A DNA stretch of 64,000 bases from assembly GCF_003967355.1 (NCBI RefSeq), contig NZ_BIFH01000034.1:62001-126000 (forward strand), read 5' to 3'. How positions within the stretch are numbered: position 1 is the first letter of the stretch; each line of letters starts with the position of its first letter. The stretch is from Embleya hyalina (GTDB taxonomy: Bacteria; Actinomycetota; Actinomycetes; Streptomycetales; Streptomycetaceae). Below are positions 60,715-64,000 of the stretch, in pieces. The translations under genes and the position numbers were made by a program. The notes below the pieces were generated by a model. That model was not told where the DNA came from, did no database searches, and was given only the letters and a program-made list of their open reading frames with translations.

Positions 60715-61491
60715 ATGCTGAACTACGCAGGGGACTGGATATTCCCGAGGGCCGAAGCTTTCAAGACCGAGCGGGAGCTCAGCACACATGTCTTGAGTGT
60801 GCTCGAAAAGTGGTTCCACATCGAGGAGCAAGTGCCGGGATTCTACCGGGGCCGCGAGCCCGTGAGAATCGATGCGATTCTAGTTCCACGTGATCCCGAG
60901 CCCTGGTTCGACGAAGAGCCAGCGTTCGGGGTGGAGTTCAAGCGCCCCGTGGAGGACATGAATCTAGGGTCTTACCATGCGTGGGCTGGGCAGGCTGTCG
61001 ACTATGCGCACTGCGAGTTCGGGCATCATGGGCGCCTTCAGGTATTCCTCTGCCCCTCGCCCATGGTCGGCTATCTGGCCAGCGAGCGCCACATGACTGA
61101 ACTGCGGCAACGGCGTGCGAACCTGCCGGCATTCACAGAGCAGAGTGAGCTGAGCATTTCGGCCCGACTGCCGGCCCCGGGGGATGTACCCGAAATAGTT
61201 CGGGCGCGAGCCGACAAGAAGAGGAGGGATGAGCAGGCCAGACTCGATACCGAGGACGCCACAGCCCGCAGTCTCGGCTTCGAGGACGATGTGCATAGGC
61301 GACAGGAGGAACGTCGATTCACAGCGCTGGAACTTATGCGTCTTCTGGGTCAGCTCAACGTAGGGGAGCTTATGCCGAGCCGATACTACGGCTGGACGCT
61401 GCTGCGTTCCGGCATGCCGCTGTGGTCGCAAAATAGAGGCGTCCACCGTAGGTTCAGCCTCAAACCGCGGACAGCGGCTCGCGATCGTTGA
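60715..61491 (+). CDS. PD-(D/E)XK nuclease-like protein of unknown function
   Basis: 258 residues from ATG 60715. The N-terminal half shows helix-strand order with Asp in VRIDAIL (about residue 45) and then FGVEFKRP, an E-x-K motif typical of restriction-fold nucleases; HAWAGQAVDYAHCEFG follows. The C-terminal half is a charged helix (RADKKRRDEQARLDTED) and a short basic end. GC is lower than in neighbours, suggesting transfer. No methylase or partner is adjacent. It could be a solitary nuclease or a DNA-binding relic of one. Confidence 0.6.
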   Translation: MLNYAGDWIFPRAEAFKTERELSTHVLSVLEKWFHIEEQVPGFYRGREPVRIDAILVPRDPEPWFDEEPAFGVEFKRPVEDMNLGSYHAWAGQAVDYAHCEFGHHGRLQVFLCPSPMVGYLASERHMTELRQRRANLPAFTEQSELSISARLPAPGDVPEIVRARADKKRRDEQARLDTEDATARSLGFEDDVHRRQEERRFTALELMRLLGQLNVGELMPSRYYGWTLLRSGMPLWSQNRGVHRRFSLKPRTAARDR

Positions 61492-61712
61492 CCAGACGTA
61501 CGCCGTCCGGTGCAGCCAGGAAGGCCGAGGTCCCTGAGGTACGTCAGTCGGGCAGAGAAGTGCCTCCAGTCAAGGCTTCAACCAATTCGATCACCCCCGG
61601 CCCCGGCGTTCGACCATACCCCTACCCGGTGTCGTGGATCCGTGCTGTCGGCCGTCGGGTCCGGTGTCACCAGGCCGTGTTCGGCCACGCCAGTCCACAC
61701 CACCCGGTGGGT

Positions 61713-61973
61713 CACGGCACGAAGGGGGTGCCGTCGGGATTGTGAACGCCGGTCCAGTCGACTGCCCTGATCCGGTCGCCCGGAGCGGCGTCCTCCTGGG
61801 CCCTTGTCCGGAAGCGCAAACCGCATGATCGCGAGCTGGACGATCTGCCGCAGCGGGGTGGAGCCGACTACGCGGTCGAACTCGGTGCGGCGTTCCTCGG
61901 GGAGGTTGGCGCGGATCTCGTCGAGGGTGTCGAGCAGGGCGACGGTCTCGCCACGGACGCTCGTGGTGGGCAT
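61713..61973 (-). pseudogene. Frameshifted antitoxin-like gene, related to 25447-25728
   Basis: From ATG 61973: TVALLDTLDEIRANLPEERR then VGSTPLRQIVQLAIMRFALP, homologous to the antitoxin at 25447-25728. Near 61808 the frame is lost. One base removed restores EDAAPGDRIRAVDWTGVHNP and a stop at 61713. Either a real mutation or a sequencing error. No toxin gene follows. Confidence 0.65.
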
Positions 61974-62115
61974 GTGTCCAGGGCGGCACCGTCACCCGGG
62001 TTGATCGGTAGCCGGCACACCCGGCAACACGACGCACCGGGTACCGCTCCCGACTTTGGCAGACCGGAACGATGCGACGACGTCGGTGCCCACGCAGTTG
62101 ACGCAGTAGCTCGCC
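61974..62115. other. Gap before array 6, possible gene remnant
   Basis: The minus-strand peptide YCVNCVGTDVVASFRSAK with two Cys could be the tail of a small zinc-ribbon gene cut by array 6, but its start is lost. Confidence 0.3.
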
Positions 62116-62448
62116 CAGGCATCCCCACGCTCGCGGGGCCGACAACACTGCGGTGACGAGGCCCTGTTCCGCATCCGGACCATCCCCGCGTTCGCGGGGC
62201 CGACCACGTCGTCGACAGCCGCTCGGTGACCCGGGTGGGACCATCCCCGCGCTCGCGGGGCCGACCTCGGCCAGCGACACCAGCGCCGCCTCGACCAGGG
62301 ACCATCCCCGCGCTCGCGGGGCCGACAGCAGCCAGTGCTGGACATCGCCGGGAACCATGGGACCATCCCCGCGCTCGCGGGGCCGACAAGACCAGCAACG
62401 TCTCGGTGGAGTTCATGGAGGGACCATCCCCGCGCTCGCGGGGCCGAC
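62116..62448 (-). CRISPR. CRISPR array 6 (type I-E), minus orientation
   Basis: Six repeats start at 62116 (degenerate), 62177, 62238, 62299, 62360 and 62421. The typical plus-strand form is GGACCATCCCCGCGCTCG then CGGGGCCGAC, with 33-base spacers. The repeat variant differs from arrays 3 and 5 in the loop and the third to fifth bases. Confidence 0.96.
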
Positions 62449-62610
62449 ACTGGATGACCTGGGCGTCTACCAGCGGGTAACAGCCTTTTCGTTCGGTTGC
62501 ATCTTGCCATCCATGCGTTGTCCGCAGCGTAATGAACCTCCGTCGATACCAGGGTAGTTCCCCGGACGACCCCCTCGGTGCCTGTCGAGCGGTGATCGAT
62601 CCGGCCCGAC
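62449..62610 (-). promoter_or_regulatory. Leader of CRISPR array 6
   Basis: GATGACCTGGG, TACCAGCGGGTAACAGCC and CGGTTGCATCTTGCC match the other leaders, and similarity extends through GTCGATACCAGGGTAG to about 62610. Confidence 0.85.
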
Positions 62611-62793
62611 CGAGGGTCGAGATACGACGCGGACAGACTCGTTCGCGTGGGTCCGAACGCCCTCGCGTCGATCCTCGACGCCTGCTGATCCGGGTGGGCC
62701 CACCGGCCCGCCCGCTGCTCGGGGCGGGCCGGTGGGCCCATGTGCTCACGGAATCGATGCTGTCCGTCGCATCGCAACCGACGGGTGGATTCG

Positions 62794-63300
62794 TCAGTAG
62801 CAGTCCAGGCTGGAGGCCGCGTCGTTCGACTGCACGTTGGACGAGCTCGCGCCCGGCAGCATCCTCCAGATGCGGCCGCCGCCGGCGCCGTAGTCGTTCC
62901 AGACGTCGACGAACCTCGACGGGGAGTTGTCCGCCCAGGCCGACGCCTGGTCGTTGAAGCCGTAGTCGGTCAGGTTGATGATCAGGCCCGAGCAGATCGC
63001 CGGGATCGCGTTCCAGGCGAGCATGCGCCCGCCGAAACCGCTGTGCTCCCACAGACAGAACTGGTTGTAGCCGCAGTCGGCCACGCCACGCAGGCTTGCG
63101 AGCTTCAAGGTGACGGCGCCGTTCTGCCAGGAGACGGTGTCCGCGCCGGTCTGCACGCCGCCGGGGTGCTCGGCGAGCACCTGGGCCATCTGCGTCCGTA
63201 ACGATGCCGCCGTGGGGGCGGCGTCGGCAACGCCGGTGCCGACGGGTAAGCCCAGGCCGACGACGACCGCGGTGGCCAGTGCGGCTGACTTGATCTTCAT
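62794..63300 (-). CDS. Secreted peptidase inhibitor family I36-like protein
   Basis: 168 residues from ATG 63300. A signal peptide (MKIKSAALATAVVVGLGLPV, cleavage near AVADA-type site GVADAA) leads to a Cys-containing beta/gamma-crystallin-like domain with NQFCLWEHSGFGGRML and FNDQASAWADNSPSRF, the I36 pattern. Relatives inhibit metalloproteases or coat the cell surface. A conserved Cys pair and C-terminal DCY suggest disulfides. The ribosome site is weak (GAGGG). Confidence 0.82.
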   Translation of the reverse strand: MKIKSAALATAVVVGLGLPVGTGVADAAPTAASLRTQMAQVLAEHPGGVQTGADTVSWQNGAVTLKLASLRGVADCGYNQFCLWEHSGFGGRMLAWNAIPAICSGLIINLTDYGFNDQASAWADNSPSRFVDVWNDYGAGGGRIWRMLPGASSSNVQSNDAASSLDCY

Positions 63301-63960
63301 TCGATACCCTCGCTGTCCGTTCGCATGGATACGTTCGGTACGTTCGCGCGGTTCGACGGATCCAGGAACGGGGAGGCGGGGTTCCGGTGGACCCTCGCGG
63401 ACCCTCTCGCGCAGGGCAGAACGTGCTCACCGGAACGGTTTCCGCTCCGCGCCGCTCCCGTACCCATTAAGTCGAACCCGGCGCCCCCGGGCAAGCAAAC
63501 ACGATATGAACTCCCGCCCCAGACAAGGCAATTGCCAACCCAGGCATCTCATCACCCGGCACCCACACCCCGCCCCGCGGGCACCGCGCCGGCCCGGCCG
63601 GGAGTGCTCTTCCGTGCCGCCGGCGGCCGGTGAAGGAGACGCTGCGCCCGGGCATGTGCCGTTCGTCGACCGGGTGTCATCGCAGCCCGGTCGCCGGTGC
63701 GCTCTCGCCGGGCGTAGCCGGGGCCGCCGGGGAATTCACCCCCTCCGAGATCATCCGTGCCGGGTACTCGCGGCGCCGGAGCAACACAGCCGGGAGCCCG
63801 GGGATGATCACCTTCGGGTGTCGTACAGGGTCCGCGTCCACACGTGGCGGTCGACCCTCGGGTCGACCAAGGATCGCAGCCATCGGTGTCGACTCCGCCT
63901 TCGACGCGGACGTCGGCAGGCACCGGCGGCGCGTCCCGTATGCGGGCGCCGAAATCGTCG
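63301..63960. other. Intergenic region, no supported gene
   Basis: Several short open frames exist without domains or ribosome sites. The last ~100 bp repeat the flank seen at 57274-57372. The promoter of the secreted inhibitor must lie near 63301-63450. Confidence 0.45.
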
Positions 63961-63961
63961 A

Positions 63962-64000
63962 GGAACCGAATCCCCCGCCTGCGCGGGGCCGACTCGCCCT
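63962..64000 (-). CRISPR. Start of a further CRISPR array at the right edge
   Basis: A repeat with a short insertion (GGAACCGAATCCCCCG then CCTGCGCGGGGCCGAC) ends at 63993, with seven bases of a spacer before the window ends. By analogy with arrays 3-6 it is the old, leader-distal end of an array extending to the right. Confidence 0.75.

Overview
This is a very GC-rich actinobacterial window, most likely from Streptomyces or a close relative such as Kitasatospora, Embleya or Yinghuangia. The supporting signs are codon use, frequent GTG and TTG starts, many 1-20 bp translational overlaps, XRE/STAS/ECF regulators and two damaged copies of the linear-replicon telomere gene tpg. Together with at least four decayed tyrosine-recombinase fragments, one IS5-type element and several truncated genes, the tpg relics suggest an accessory region: a chromosome arm near an end, or a linear plasmid. 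Genus and replicon cannot be settled from the sequence alone.

Left part (1-11.8 kb): a conflict and defence island. A minus-strand set runs modified-base-reader/HNH protein, then a caspase-NTPase-WD40 protein, then an alpha/beta hydrolase cut by the window edge. A second reader/HNH gene is divergent from it. Next come a WXG100-like polymorphic toxin with its putative immunity gene, and a convergent TcmP/three-Cys-motif (Gp37/Gp68, DUF5131) pair.

Middle part (11.8-42.2 kb): a mosaic of regulators and small systems. It holds a tpg relic, two HTH-STAS paralogues, a Crp/Fnr-like regulator, a secreted S1-type protease behind an AT-rich promoter, two ECF sigma modules with membrane partners, a coupled pair of winged-helix genes behind TGTCG inverted repeats, and a membrane-embedded NACHT-like NTPase. 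It also holds a toxin-antitoxin pair, an IS5-type element, an XRE-NACHT-LRR protein and a pentapeptide-repeat membrane protein. Very small membrane proteins recur beside the XRE, NACHT and pentapeptide genes.

Right part (42.2-64 kb): a complete type I-E CRISPR-Cas system, cas3-cas8e-cas11-cas7e-cas5e-cas6e-cas1-cas2, followed by about six arrays and part of another at the right edge. Array 1 points away from cas2. All later arrays point the opposite way, and most have their leader at the high-coordinate end. The two orientations meet in a chimeric repeat at 52292-52317. A phosphorothioate-type (ScoMcrA-like) HNH restriction gene, a glycosyltransferase, a P-loop kinase, an FkbM methyltransferase, a broken NUDIX gene, a nuclease-like protein and a secreted I36-type inhibitor lie between or beside the arrays.

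Three observations deserve most attention. One is a two-repeat, one-spacer CRISPR-like element in the cas3-cas8e gap (45256-45347), a candidate Cas-regulating RNA. The second is the reader/dead-HNH plus caspase-NTPase-WD40 plus hydrolase operon. The third is the repeated pairing of tiny membrane proteins with XRE, NACHT or coiled-coil sensors.
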